Below, piece by piece: positions 12,601-27,600 of a stretch of 49,966 nt of DNA. The position numbers and the translations under genes are program-made. The notes beneath the pieces were generated by a model. The model did no database searches and was not told the DNA's origin. It saw only the letters and a program-made list of their open reading frames with translations. Source of the stretch: Phoronis australis (taxonomy: Eukaryota; Phoronida; Phoronidae); the NCBI GenBank assembly GCA_002633005.1, contig NMRA01000633.1:37398-87363 (forward strand). Reading direction: 5' to 3'. Position 1 is the first letter of the stretch. The number at the start of each line of letters is the position of its first letter.

Positions 12601-15600
12601 GTCTGCCATGAGCTATGGAAAACACAAAACCTGACTGATCGAAAGGTATAGCATAACTTTCAGGCATCAAATATCTTAGTGTTTGAACAACACATCGTTA
12701 ATAACGGCAATAACCAAGTTGGTGACATCATGCCACTTAGTGTATGTTGGAAATTAGGTCAGCGTGCTCGGTTCCTCTACATAATGGATCATTGTAGCAG
12801 CGTTGGAAGATTGTGATGAGAGGTAACAGCCATCATAATTCTGACAGAATTAAGCAAAAAATGGTATTTTGTCTGTTTTCTTCTGGCTTGTACTGGCTGA
12901 GCTATACTGATGATAAATAAGTGAGCTTTTAATACAGTCTTTCTCCAGTATCATTCAAAAGCCTTGTGAATACCATTCTTGACGTCACATCATACGTAGA
13001 ATGTATGGGAATGTTAATGAGTATCTGTTTGCTGCTCAAAATCTGTTGGTTTGCGCAACAGTAAGATTTTGTCATGTGTTATCATCTACGTGTTTTCCAG
13101 TTTCATACTGTTTCTACTTGCTTACCCTCCTTGCAGGTTGGCAGCTACCTTACTGAGGATATTGTGTAATGACTCCCAGGTGAGGGAGGACGTCAAGCTG
13201 TATGATGGCATTCCTATAATGCTCAGGTAGGCAGACATGGACGAACTCTACGTTCCTATGACACGCTGGTAGGCCGACAATGGGGAACTGTACATGTCTA
13301 TAATGGTCAGGTAGGCAGATATTAAGGAACTGTACATTCCTGTGATGCTCTGGAAGACGGACATGCGGGAACTGTACATTCCTATTATGTTCAGGTAGGC
13401 AGACATGGGGGAACTGCTCATGCCTGTTGTGTTCAGGTAGGCAGACATGGGGGAACTGTGCATGTCTGTAATGTTCAGGTAGGCAGACATGGGTGGACTG
13501 TACATTCCCTATTTTGTTCAGGTAGGCAGAATGGGGGAACTCTACATTTTTACATGCATTCAAATACAGTGAAATAACATTGAAATGATACCATCTCAAA
13601 TGGATTTAGAGCTTAGGCCCCCTCCCACACAAACAATTTTTTTTTAAATGCCATCCGCTTGGTGCTTTCAGAGAAAATAGTGGTTGCCCAACTAGATCTG
13701 CCAGTGGCTGGGAAATGTTTATTAAAAATCAAGGACATTACAATCATGTCTTATTTGTTAGCATAATTAGTAATACGTGTGTTTGAGTTATTTTTCCTTG
13801 GTGTGTCGTATTTGTTGTGTTACAGTCGGTGCTAAACACAGTCAACAGTCTCCGCTCAAAATATGGAAGAGACTGCACATGTATGCAGATAAGGTGGCAC
13901 TGGTGCTAGTGATCCAGTTTTTAGCTTGTATTTCTACTTTTTCCCAAGCGTTTTGCAATGTTGAGTCCACGGTAGTTACGGTAATCACCAGGTGACAGTG
14001 GTTGTCAGGACATCTTGTTCTTAGCATCTTCTGCAGTGCATTGACAGTGGACAAGTTTTTGAAATTGACACTAACTAGGTCTAAAGTCTGTCTCAGCTGC
14101 CCATACTCCACAACAAATTTATTCAAAGGAACCGTTCTTTGCTTGCAGTTTTAGGGGCAAAATCTCAACCTTGTTCACATCCCCAGCTGAAGTAGCAGGT
14201 GCTTTGCATGTCACATTTTGTGCTGTTTTGCATATATGGCATGTATTCATTACCATGGCAGCAAACTTGAATCATTCAGTTATGGAATAGCACACAAAGT
14301 TGAAGTATTTCGAGGTTTTTTATTTAATCCAAAACTAGTTGTTGAATATATAAGATTAGACAAGATTTTTTTCTTGTGAAATTTGCAATCATTAGGCCTG
14401 GGCATACAATGCCTTGCAGAATTTTTTTGACAGAAAGTTTTACAATGTTATCGTTCAATTTGCAAAAGTTTGAATTGTGCAAACAAGTGGAGGGAGTTTG
14501 TGTTTATAAATACCTAGTTTGCATCTTCAATGAATTTTGAATGGCAAGTCGGTCTTGGAATTTTTGCTGGTATTTTTTCAATGTTTACTTTTCCTATTTC
14601 GAGTTGTGTACTTAGCTGCGTGTCGGTTAGAAAGCTCCAAGTTATCTTTCGCGTTGACGAGTAACCTTACAATGAACTTCAGGTCTGAGTACTTCAATTT
14701 CAAAGGTCAGGAGTGTCCAGGGTGACTCTCGGGCGCAGTAGTGAAGCGCCAATAAACGCCTACGTCCAGATTTCCAGGCTGGCCAATTTAAGCACCCAGG
14801 GTTTTATTACTGTGATTTCGAACGTTTCCTAAAATGAATTAACAGGTCAGGGAGAACACTGGGCAAGATGTCCAGGCAAAGAAACAGGGTCAACCAAAAA
14901 AGAGAAAAAGCCGGTTGGTCTCTCGATGCCTGTATGAGTGATTCAAATGAGGTTAATTTTCCGCTCATACGATTTCACTTGTTCCAGTTGTATATTCCAG
15001 CATTTACTCGCTTATGTCGAGCCCTGGTTACAATACTGTCGAGCCCTGGTTACAATACTGTCGAGCCCTGGTTACAATACTGTCGGGCCCTGGTTACAAT
15101 ACTGTCGGGCCCTGGTTACAATACTGTCGGGCCCTGGTTACAATACTGTCGGGCCCTGGTTACAATACTGTCGGGCCCTGGTTACAATACTGAAAATGCC
15201 TTTTTAAAAATCAACAGCATGTAAATATTTCAATGACTGTTTTGTGTATGATTTTATTTTTTATTCTGTTTGTTACGTCACTACTTATAGTAAACCGTTC
15301 ATTGCTTATCTGTTCTTGACAACATGTTTCTATTATTTCGTATTAAGTATACTTTGCTTTAGTTTTTTGTTCATGACCACATATTTCTAGTTGTATTAAG
15401 CATACTTTGCTATAACATGCGTTGGTGACATGTTTCTAGTATCTGTCCATTTTTCCAGCCTGCTTCACAGCGATAACATCAAACTAGTGTGGAACATTGT
15501 CTGGTGTCTGGTCCAGCTGTCACAGAATGAGGACACAAGTAACGTTATTCGCATGATGGGGGGCATTCCACTCTTACTCACCTTGTTACAGTAAGTATCT

Positions 15601-18600
15601 GACATAGAGCAGCATTTCATTAACATGTTGTACTGAACACTCATTTACACTGGACAGCCGTTATGGAGTCTATCCTGCAGGTGTTCAGTCACATCTTGCA
15701 TCAGGTGTGAACTTAAGTTATACAGTAATTGTCCCAAGCTCACGCTACACAGGCAATTTTGGTTCATAATGAATTATCGTGTGAATGATAAGCTATGATG
15801 TAAATGTGTTCTCACCAATGTTAAAGTTGCATTGACAGAGAATGAAGTTGCAGTGTGTCTGGCAATGTTTAGCTCAGACCCATAGTGTACTGTGTGTGTC
15901 TGTATTCAGCTTAGACCCACAGTGTGTGTCTGGCAATGTTCAGCTCAGACCCACAGTGTGTGTGGCTATGTTCAGCTCAGACCCACAGCGTGTGTGGCTA
16001 TGTTCAGCTTAGACCCACATCATGTTTAGCTATGTTCAACTAAGATCCAAAGGGAGTGTGTCTGGCAAGGTTCGTCATAGACCCAAAGGGCAAACCTTCG
16101 TCTTGTGTGTTTTTGGGTATTCATGTGAATAGTTGGTTTATAGGTAATAGTTTTTATTGGAATGAGAAGATTCAGGTTGCAGTGGGTACTAGACTAAAGA
16201 ATGCGACAGTAGTGATGCAACATTTTACAGGTTGAGACCTCTTAAAGGCACTGTGTAGTTATGACTGATATGACAATCAATCAAATATTGAGCATGGTGG
16301 GTCTAAGTTGTAGCATAAACTTAGTCAAGTTTGAGCTATTGGGGGCTCAAAATTTGAGTGAGGTAGCCCTGTACACTCAAAATTTGAGTGAGGTAGCCCT
16401 GTACACTCAAAATTTGAGTGAGGTAGCCCTGTACACTCAAAAAAATGTGATGAGAATCATGCTTAAAAAGAATTCATATTAAAAGTTGATATAATTTTTC
16501 ATGCAAGGTTTATCATCAATCATCTCAATTGGTGAGACCTCTTATCACTAAGAAACGGTAAATGATTCATGATGCTATCATGAATCAGGATTCTCCTGAC
16601 ATGAGTTTGTATGAGCTAAAGTGGAGTGTGATGAGAGAAATGAACAAAGTTGGTAATACTGGTGTCACATTCAAGTCGTCTAACATTCTTAATAATACTC
16701 AACAATGTTTTGACGCTTGAGACGTTGTTTGGTTCAAGTCAGCGAAGCAGTGATCACACAACAAAATAGATGCACATGGCGTTGAGCATACACAGGATGA
16801 TTTGATACATTAAACAATGATCACACAACAATATACACAGGATGATTTGATACATTAAACAATGATCACACAACAATATACACAGGATGATTTGATACAT
16901 TAAACAATGATCACACAACAATATACACAGGATGATTTGATACATTAAACAATGATCACTCAACAATATACACACAAACTTAATTATGCACAGAATGATT
17001 TAATACTTTGAACAAGTGCAAAATGTGGGACTTTGATCACTGCTTCACTTGTGTCCCTGACGACGTCTCTGGCAAGACGCAGTACAGTACTATTGTATTT
17101 TATGTGTTATTTCAGTTTGGGATTTGTATGTAATGCCAGTATTATTGACTTTGTATGTAATGTCAGTATTATTGACTTTATATGTAATGCCAGTATTATT
17201 GACTTTGTATGTAATGTCAGTATTATTGACTTTATATGTAATGCCAGTATTATTGACTTTGTATGTAATGTCAGTATTATTGACTTTGTATGTAATGCCA
17301 GTATTATTGACTTTGTATGTAATGTCAGTATTATTGACTTTGTATGTAATGCCAGTATTATTGACTTTGTATGTAATGTCAGTATTATTGACTTTGTATG
17401 TAATGTCAGTATTATTGACTTTTTATGTAATGTCTGTATTATTGACTTTGTATGTACACATAGTGTACCTAATTATCGGACGGAACCTAAATATCGGACA
17501 TTTCATAGAATCTTACTTGAAGCATAATCTGAGAATTAAATGACACCAATTTTTGTTCCGTTGTAATGCATTCAATGTCCGGCATCGTCTCGTTTTTTTA
17601 CAGCGTTGCCTCGTTTTGATTTCACCGAGAGAGGGTGCAATTTAGACCCCCAAGTCGGCCTAAAATGGACGATCGCATAAATCGGTTATAAAAGTTGAAA
17701 ATAAAATCTTTTTCCACAATGACACTATCTCATTGAAGTGACAATATGTCACTGTTCCATTTTTTCGTTTGTTTTTAAACTCAAGTCAAACCCCGACCGC
17801 GCACGTGCGGGTGTCATATCAAGAAGCCTAAGTGATACTAAAAAATGCAGTGAGTTTGCACGTGCTTTAGTCGTCTGCACTAATTCATCGAAACGACTTG
17901 GCGCCGTCATCAGATTTCATTTTATGGATAATTTTGTTGCGAATGGACCTGGGTTCTAGCAGCATATATGTCAAAACACTCGAGCTGAAATTTGGCGACA
18001 AGGTGCCCGCGGCCATTACATGGTTAGTCAGTTTTCCGCGGTGTGGCGTATGGAGAAACATGGTGTCCGATATTTAGGTTCTCCGAAGGTTTGGTTGTTG
18101 TGTTTTTTGAAGATCAGTCGGAATATAAATGTGGCTTTCAGTGACAAGATATAGTAACAGAACAATTCCGTGAAGGTAAATCTTTATTTCAGTAAAGAAT
18201 TTACAACAATCCGTAGTATTTTCAATTAAATATAATGCAAAATGTGCCAAAACGTCCGATAATTAGGTCACTTGACTGTAATGCCAGCATTATTGACTTT
18301 GTATGTAATGCCAGTATTATTGACTTTGTATGTAATGGCAGTATTATTGACTTTGTATGTAATGTCAGTATTATTGACTTTGTATGTAATGTCAGTATTA
18401 TTGACTTTGTATGTAATGCCAGTATTATTGACTTTGTATGTAATGTCAGTATTATTGACTTTGTATGTAATGTCAGTATTATTGACTTTGTTTATTTCTC
18501 TTATTACCATAAAGAGGTGTGTACTGCTTGGCGTCTGATTCACAAGTCCTTTAAGATGTAACTTAACTTTTTGTAGTTGATTTGAGACAGAACAAGCTGC

Positions 18601-21600
18601 TGTAAAATGTTGTTATTTTTCATATTTGATGACTATTCAAGTTATTTCTAACCTGAGCTTCTGTTGCTTTTTAGGGACAGAAAATTTGTTCCAGAGAGAG
18701 CCTCAGTCAGCTCCGGTCCAGCATCAGCTTCAGCTAGTGGACGAACACCAGTGTCTGCTACATTCGAGGAGGTAAATGTTTATGGATCTCTGTGAACCCT
18801 TTGATACCAGTTTGTAAATAAGTTTACTTCATGCAAGATGTTAGGTATTTTTCTTTTTTACTCATTACTAAAATCACAAATTATTATCTGGGTTATTCAA
18901 TCATCCAAAGGGTGATTCCAACCTTCCCATAGCATGGTTGAAGGTAATTTCCATCTCTAGATGGGTCATTTAGAGAATTGGGTAGTAAAAATGGTGAAAC
19001 TTGTCAGAGTTGAAATGGTGTCCCAGTCCTTCCTAAATTGGCCTGCGTCATCTTGGTTGGTGCCAAGTGGTATCCTAGCAGCAAATGAGGTCATTTTATT
19101 TGAGTTTATCACTCTATCGCTTGATTTTTATGTTTAAACCATAACTAGGAAGAGCATACTAGCTCTTTGACTTACCTGCTGTGTTATTGATTTTTGTGGA
19201 TTAGTAAGCCTGCCTTGTCACTCATGTCATGTGTTCCATGTACATTTGACTCAACTGACGGGTGCACATGACCAAGTCATTTCTTCTCACAGGATATTAT
19301 GAACCTATTCTGCCTTGAAAAAGATGCAAGCTCCAGGTCAAAGGTGAGAGGTCACATTATGACCTACCAGCCTTGTGTGGACTTGCTCTAACCCATATCT
19401 GTTAAGATGAATGCTAAGCAGCTTTTTAGTTTCTATTCTGTATTTGGTTATAGTGATCGTGTGACTAACACAAGTTTCTATTTTGTGAAGTTAACCTTCT
19501 TGTCTCTATTCATGTTGTGCTGGTTTCTGTCAAGCTGGTTAAGTTCAATCTTGCCTCCAGCTTGCCCAATGCAGAAGCACCATATTTCATTTATTACCTG
19601 TTTTACTGACACTGCAAGTCAATGACATTGTTTCAAGCTTAATTTGCAGTTCCCTGTAAGGTGCATGTTTGTTCAAAATATTTTCATGGTGACTGTTAGT
19701 TTCAGCTACTGATGGAGATGAGTTTTGCAGCTGTTCTGAATGCCCATAGTGCCATAGTGCCATAGTGCCATAGTTAAGATGTGTGCTGTGAGAAGGCTCT
19801 TTCAGTTGTGTCACATGTCCAAAACTAGCAGCATGTTAATGGTGTGTGAAATATGACATTCAAATGCACAGTTTTTGTGGAACTGATGTCTGAATGTGTT
19901 ACACACTGTTTCACATTTTGAAACAGTTTTATTACTGTCAGAGTGACAAACGGGAATCATCGATCAGTTGCGATATGAAAAAGTAATGAAATGTCCATAT
20001 TGAATGTCGGTACTTGAAACTAAAGATAATGCAATATCTTATGTCTTCTGATAGTTCCTGAATCAGATGAGCAGTTGCGCACACAAAAATACATGAATCT
20101 AACAAGTGTATCTCCCAATTAAACAATTCTATCCTCCTTAGACTGAAGAGCTGAATGAGCTGAAGCTGTCACTCAAGGCTGCCTGTTGTGCTGCACTCAC
20201 TGAACTCGTACTTAACGACACCAATGCTCACTACTTGGTACAGGCCAATGGTGTGTACTTGTTGAGTATGCTGATCCTGCCGAGAGAGGTCGCTGATAAA
20301 GACAAGCCTCATGTTGAGGCTTTACAGGTATTGTTTATTTCCTTTGGCAAGCAGCACTTCATACGATACAGTGCCTGTGCGCATATCAAGAACTTTTTAT
20401 GCAGGTTGGTATTGTCCAAATACCTGATGAATTTTACCAGATAGTTTGGACGAAGAGATTTTTGGGAAGCTGTTTAAATTCATAGACATGTTTTATGAAA
20501 CTTTGTATGTGTGAAGTAGTGCTGATCAAAGTTAATGTTAAATATGGTTGTGTTTTTATTAGTACACATGGTTGTGTTTTGGTACACATGGTTGTGTTTT
20601 AGTACACATGGTTGTGTTTTGGTACACATGGTTGTGTTTTGGTACACATGGTTTTTGTTTTGGTACACATGGTTGTGGTTTAGTACACATGGTTGTGTTT
20701 TAGTACACATGGTTGTGTTTTAGTACACATGGTTGTGTTTTGGTACACATGGTTTTTGTTTTGGTACACATGGTTGTGGTTTAGTACACATGGTTGTGTT
20801 TTAGTACACATGGTTGTGTTTTGGTACACATGGTTGTGTTTCAGTAAACATTGTTTAATGGGACGTAGTGTTGTTGTAGTACATTTATGTCATTGCTATC
20901 TTGCAGAGGAATGCATTCCGAACACTGCGCTTCTTATTCAGTATGGAACGTAATAGGCAACTGTTCAAGAGAATGTTCCCTTCAGACATGTTTGAGATGT
21001 TCATCGACATCGGCCATTATGTTCGAGATAGCAATGCCTACAGACCCCTGGTGGAGAAAATCAACAGCTTGCCTGTGAGTGTACTTTGTAAAGAACATCG
21101 TTCACTTCTGTCAGTTTTCATGTTACGTAATGCTGTGTTGGTGGTGTTTTCAAAAAGTAAAAGTAATCATTACATAAATAGGAGTTTAAGTGTGCCCACT
21201 AACGGAATTATGTTCTATCTGTTTCATGGCAACCAGAATGTTTTTTTTAATTGCACTTTATTCTCGCCATTTGATGTTTGAATTTAAGAAGCCGTTGTTT
21301 AGGATCATTATACGTGTTTAGGATCATTATACTTGTTTAGGATCATTATACTTGTTTCTATCGTCTAATAGCCGTCAAAAATTGATGAAATGCGAGACAA
21401 CATTGTTGGCGTGAATCAAAACCGTGAACCTTCCAAGTTCATCGGTGACTACGCCATCTTGGAACACCTGGGGACAGGCGCGTTTGGCTCGGTGTATAAG
21501 GTGATGAAGAAACCAGCGGGGCAGTCGTACCTGGCCATGAAGGAGGTGTGTCTTGCTTCAGTATTACACACTGTGACTGTCTGTCAACTGATAGGTCAAC

Positions 21601-24600
21601 TAGAACCGTTATTATGAAAAATATCTAATTTTTCTTCCTCAATTTGACTTTCATCAATGAAACAGAGAAGAAACTCTGCTGAAAGTGTGTACAACAGTAA
21701 TTTGCTACGGCTAGTGGGTGAAGCTGACAATGTAACCTCACTACCACCATTTAGTGAGTTGGCTAGGTTTGATTATTTATGATTTAAAAATAGATAACAA
21801 ACTCGTTCTTCCCGGCGTCTATCTAAAAACCCATAGAAGAAGCATTTTGACGCAATGCACTTCTTGACCCGTTTCGGGTCATTCCGGTTCATTTTGGGTG
21901 ACAGACATGAAATGGAACATTCTCTTGCTATATTTAGGCTAGGACTCCAAACAATAGTAAGAATGTGAGAACGTCGTTGATGGCGCGACATGATTTTAGC
22001 TTACTGTGAGTCGACATGAGAGTACTGGTTTTCCAAAATTATTTTTTATAGTCAAGTTGAGAAAGCACTCTCCAAGTTGGCGAATGGACTAAGCTCTACC
22101 ATCACCAGTGCCACCCGGAATTCTCCAGTGGGGAGCTGGCGAGCGGCTAGCGCGGGCCTAGTCTATGACATTAAATTTTGGAGTAACTAATACACAAAGG
22201 GTAAAAATATTATAGTTACATTCATTTGCTAATTATATCGCCATCAAGACCACTTCAGGCTCTGATACTTTTTTGTTGGTTTCCTTTCCAGATCAACATT
22301 CTAGCGTCGACATTGGGAAAAAATGCTAAAGAGCGTGACAAGAGTGCTGGTGACATCATCAGTGAACTAAAGATAATACAACAACAACTAAAGCATCCCA
22401 ACGTGGTGCGCTATTACAAGACGTTCGTCGAGGACGAAAAGTTGTACATTGTGATGGAGCTGATAGAGGGTGCTCCTATTGGGGAACACTTCAACTCACT
22501 GAAAGAAAAGAAGGAGAGATTTACGGAGGAGAGGGTGTGGAATATATTCATCCAGGTGAGTCGCTTGCTACTTGTGAACATCCTTTGATGGGTTTCAGAG
22601 TGGTGGCTGTATTATTTTGTTTTCAAATTTGAGTTTTGGTCTGTTCCGCAACAACAATTGGATTCATGTTGACTTCTTTGTATGTGCCAATAAACATTTT
22701 TTTCTTGCAATGGACATTGCAATTTTCATCCTATTATTGCACATCTAGCGCATTTCAAAGGAAATTATTTTCATTTTTTCGACTGTAAAATATAAATTTA
22801 AATTGTCTTACATTATTTTGTTTGCACTGATGTTGTTGGGTTTGTTGCGATTATTTCACATTCAGTTCACTGGCAATTGTGACCATGATTTAAGGAAACC
22901 GTTCCAAGATCTTGAAAGGACAAATACTGAAATAATTAAATACTAAAATAACTAATACAAATCACAGTCATGCTCCTCGCAATATGTTCTGACTGAGACT
23001 GTCAAATGTGTTATATATCAGTGCTCAATTTGGAAACCTGCAGGATTGAGCTTGGCAACATTGGAAAAATTTCAAGTCGCCAAGAAGTCACCACTGCGAG
23101 TATCAAAGTCGGACAGTAATTCCCTCTAAATTCATTTCTAAGTTAGTGTTGAATTCCAGTCATTAAATTACTAAAATAAACACCTTCATAGATTTATTGA
23201 CTTTGAATCACAATTTTTTCCTTTATTTCGTGAAAGCGTATTTGCCACCACGTTTGAATTATAGTAAACAGACAGAAGTAGGAATTGGTTGGCAAATAAT
23301 CAAGCAAGATTGGTGAAATTCTCCCATGTGGCCGTTTGTGTTCTATATGTTTGTTACTCATTGGTGGAAGGAATTGAGTTTGAGAATGAAGTGAATTGAG
23401 TTTGAGAATGAAGTGAATTGAGTTTGAGAATGAAGTGAATTGAGTTTGAGAATGAAGTGAATTGAGTTTGAGAATGAAGTGGATTTAAGTATTTGCATGG
23501 ACATTGAGTTGGTGAACTTTTACCCTGTGGAGCTATGATGGACATTGAGTTGGTGAACTGTTACCCTGTGGAGCTATGATGGACATTGAATTGGTGAACT
23601 GTTACCCTGGATAGGAAACCTTGGACTTGATTTAGGACTTAAATTTTCAGTTTTGGCGACCTGGGATTTTTGCCTGGTCGCCAAATGCGACTTGATGTTT
23701 AGCTAAGCGTTGAGCACGGTAAATACCGACTCAGATTGTTAGACATGAGTTATATATACTGGCTGAGACCATCAGACATGAGTTGCATATTCTGACTGAG
23801 ACCGTCAGACACGAGTTGTATTTACTGACTGAGACTGTCAGACATGAGTCATCTATGCTGTGTCTGTCAGCTTACACCTACATTCTGTCATCGTTTTTAA
23901 TTGGTCTATTTTAGCTGGTTCTGGCCTTGAGATATCTACACAAGGAAAAGAACATTGTCCATCGTGACCTTACTCCTAACAACATCATGTTGGGTGAAAA
24001 CGACAAAGTTACTATCAGTAAGTTAGCCACTTTTTATGGGGACTGTTGTTAGATGTATCCTGTGGATTATGGTTGGTTGGGTCTGAGGTACTGTCAGTGT
24101 ACACTGCACTGTGTGTTCACTTACCACATGACAGTCACATGTAACGTGACACACAAGTGAATGGTCATGACAGTCACATGATTGCTCTGTGTGTTCACTT
24201 ACCAGTAATGTCAGTGTACATTGCACTGTGTGTTCATTTACCAGTACTGTCAGTGTACATCAGGCAGCAGACCTTCAGTGAATGTTAGAAAAACTTTGAA
24301 TGTGCTGCATCCAGTTTAACTGAAGCTCTACTGTCTTTCTTGCCTCTCTTACTTCGAAGTCTTTCCCATGTTATGCTAATGCGGGCAACATATGAATAAC
24401 TGTCACATATTAAAAAAGAAAGCAACTTTTTCATGTTATTTTTAATAAAAATACGGTTTGTTAGTTATCCCTGCCATATTTTTCAGTAATACGTCTTCCT
24501 GTAATTTCATTACATACTCGTGCTCTGTTCCCAAAGTGATGTTTAGGGGCTTTAGAATTTTCCGACATTTTTTCTTTGTTTGAGTTTACTGTGAGGATTT

Positions 24601-27600
24601 GTTCTACTGTCATCTTGGAGAAAAACTTGACTTTACTGAAGTCCATCACTATCTTCACCGACTGAAAGGTGTTTTCAGTGAAGAGCACACCACTGGATAT
24701 GGTAAAGTGGACCTCAAGCATCACACAGACGAAGGAACAACTGTCCCACTTGGCCGAGTGTCCCGCGACGCACTCCCAATGGATGGTGACCTGAATGCCC
24801 AAACTGCTTACATCCCGCCATGTGACTCCCTCGCCACACACGTGGTACCTTCTAAATAGCTCCCAATACTTTAGTCAAGTCCACAATAAACTTATCAAAG
24901 TTTGACTTGCCACCTGTTCACTAGACAACAAATTGTCCTGACTAAGTGACAAACTAGGCCTGTATTCACTCGCCACCTGTTCACTGGACAACAAACTGTC
25001 CTGACTAAGTGACAAACTGTCCTGACTAAGTGACAAACTGTCCTGACTAAGTGACAAACTGTCCTGACTAAGTGACAAACTGTCCTGACTAAGTGACAAA
25101 CTCGACCTATGTTCACTCCCACTTCACAACATCCCTGCAGTGCTGCTTACAGACTCTGGGCTGGAGACAACATCAGCACAGGGAGAATCACTGCTAGTTC
25201 CAGTAATTGCATGCTCTGTGGGTACGTTGAGCGGCGCCGAAGACAGTAGCCTTGGTGGCTTGGTGCAAAGCTGTATACTTAATAAATTCTACTGCTTTGC
25301 ACCAATGTATGTAAAAACTAATCAAATAATATCTGACACAAAATTAGTGTGATTAAAAACTACACTCTTCCTTTCGTAAATTAAATTATTCAATTGGCGT
25401 TCTACCATTATTCTGCTGCTAAAGTTGTGGAGCGATCTTTTGAGTCAGCTTTCGGCACCATGAAGTATTGCGTCACCTGTTGGCCAGTTTCTTTTTTCCC
25501 TGATTCTTCCATCAGCTGTTCTTTTCCACGAGGTTGCGTACATGTCACAACAAATAATTGGAACTAGTTTCATTTCGTTGCAAGCTTTAAGCATTTTAAT
25601 ACCAGCAAATGGAATTTCAGACCCAATTTTGCTGCTGCGAAGCTGTCATCATCTTCCGTGAGATGTCGCAAAATTTTAGAAAACTGTCATGAGTGTACTG
25701 TTTTCAAAACGACGACAAAATTTTCTTTGTCAAAAAAAACAGAGAACCATGCAAGCAAATGTGTTTATTAGATTGTTTTTCACTTAAACGGTTGTGACGG
25801 CCATGTTTAATGATCGATTGACTCCTATACTTTACATGCTCCCTGTTGGCTCTACATGTTGATGTTTCACGATGTTGGCTCTACATGTTGATGTTTCACG
25901 ATGAGGTCTAACTGTGCTCAACACACAGTGGTACCTAGCTGTATTTTGACACTAGTCTTCATAAAGATACCTGGCTGACTAGGGTGATAATAGCTGAAGG
26001 GCCTCGAGTCACAGTAGAGGCCGCAGCCCACGAGACTTCTCGCTTCAAAAATACACTTCTCGGGGGGTGGCAACAGGGCACTGCCGGGAATCAACAGTGA
26101 TGGTATGGCACCTTTCTTCAGGTGTTGTTTTGCAGGAACTTTCACTTCTGTGTACATATCTCTTTCGTAATCTGACGACAGAAAATGCTTGCCACACATT
26201 GTGTAATTCTCCACTACTTTGTACGTTTTATGGACGGGTGGCACTGTGTTGTTCACACGAATGAGCCAAGTATGGCAGTGTGTGTCATCCATCGTAAAGC
26301 GATGTAATGTCATATCCAAAGTGTGCGCGAGACAATTGTGAGTACATCTCGGTGCAGCAACCGTGCAGCACATTGACTGACTCGTAAACAAACGCAAACC
26401 TCTACCGAACTTACCACAACCCAAGTAAAACAATGCCCGACTTGACAGCTCACACAGTCAGTCTATATGAAAATAAAATAGCGGGAAATACTATTTGGTA
26501 CAATGGGGTCAACAGGTTTGTACTGTACCTTTAACATCCATGCAGTGCTAAGTAGGTCTAGCTATTACTTTAAATGGAATTTTCCAATCAGTGAACTTCA
26601 TTCTCCCTACAGTGTCATCATGTATAATTAGTAACGCTAACCGGCCATATCCTATTTTAACAAACAAATGGTTTCAACCCAAAAACACGAAGTCAAACTA
26701 TGGTTCTCCTAGATAGCGCTGCATGGGGTTTTAAGCGTTTAATTACAACTGTAATCCCTCAATACTTTTATTATTTCCATAACGTGTGTCATAAATTGTA
26801 GCTATCATATTGTGGAGTTATTACCTCGCTCAACTAACAGCTGAATCAATGCCCATATTACAGCTGAATCATACGGGTATAATGTCGACTTAGTTACGGG
26901 TATAATGTCGACTTTCAATGCCCATATTACAGCTGATTTTGGCTTGGCCAAGATCAAACAGCCAGACACAAGTAAGATGACCTCTGTTGTTGGCACTATC
27001 CTCTACTGTTGTCCAGAGATCGTACAGAGTCAGCCATATTCAGACAAGTCAGATATCTGGGCCATCGGCTGTATACTCTATCAGATGTGTACACTAAAGC
27101 CTCCCTTCTACAGCTCAAACATGCTTACCCTAGCCAAAACTGTAAGTGAAGTGCACACAATATTGTGCTAGTTATGATAAGGGAGTGGTTTGTTGACTTA
27201 TAACTGTATGTCAAGTGGGGAGAATGTTGTGCTAGTTGTGACAAGGCAGTGGTTTGTCGAGTCATATCTGTCTTGTCGAGTCTAACATTTTGTTATATTT
27301 TTTGCCAATTATTTTGTAATCAATTTATTCATATTTAGTGCCAATCTCTACAAAAAGTTGATTAATTGGAATTTGTGCTTATTAGTCGGGGTACACTTTA
27401 CAAATGCTGTATTAGCAAGACTACACAATACATGGTTGAGAATCACTGGTTCTCACTGCCCTGATTACAAATACAGAATGGTCAGTTCTCATTGGTGTCA
27501 TTACAAAGCTGTGTTTCTGTACTTGTGAGCACCAGTTGTAAAGTTTGATGTTCATCTACTAGTTGTTTGTGCTACACTTACAGATTGTTGAAGCCAAATA

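Noticed and set aside
13150-13599. 149-codon minus-strand frame with VCLPEHYRH repeats
   Set aside because: Product of the 42-bp array (14 codons) antisense to the exon 8 donor.
17033-17543. Repeat proteins with FVCNASIID or YVMPVLLTL units
   Set aside because: Frames through the 27-bp array; two frames are equally open and there is no other coding sign.
20535-20953. Frames rich in STHGCVLVHMVVF
   Set aside because: Products of the 20-bp array.
22226-22291. Upstream extension of exon 15 to an ATG at 22226
   Set aside because: A strong acceptor ends at 22291, and the phase and the NEK10 alignment start at 22292.
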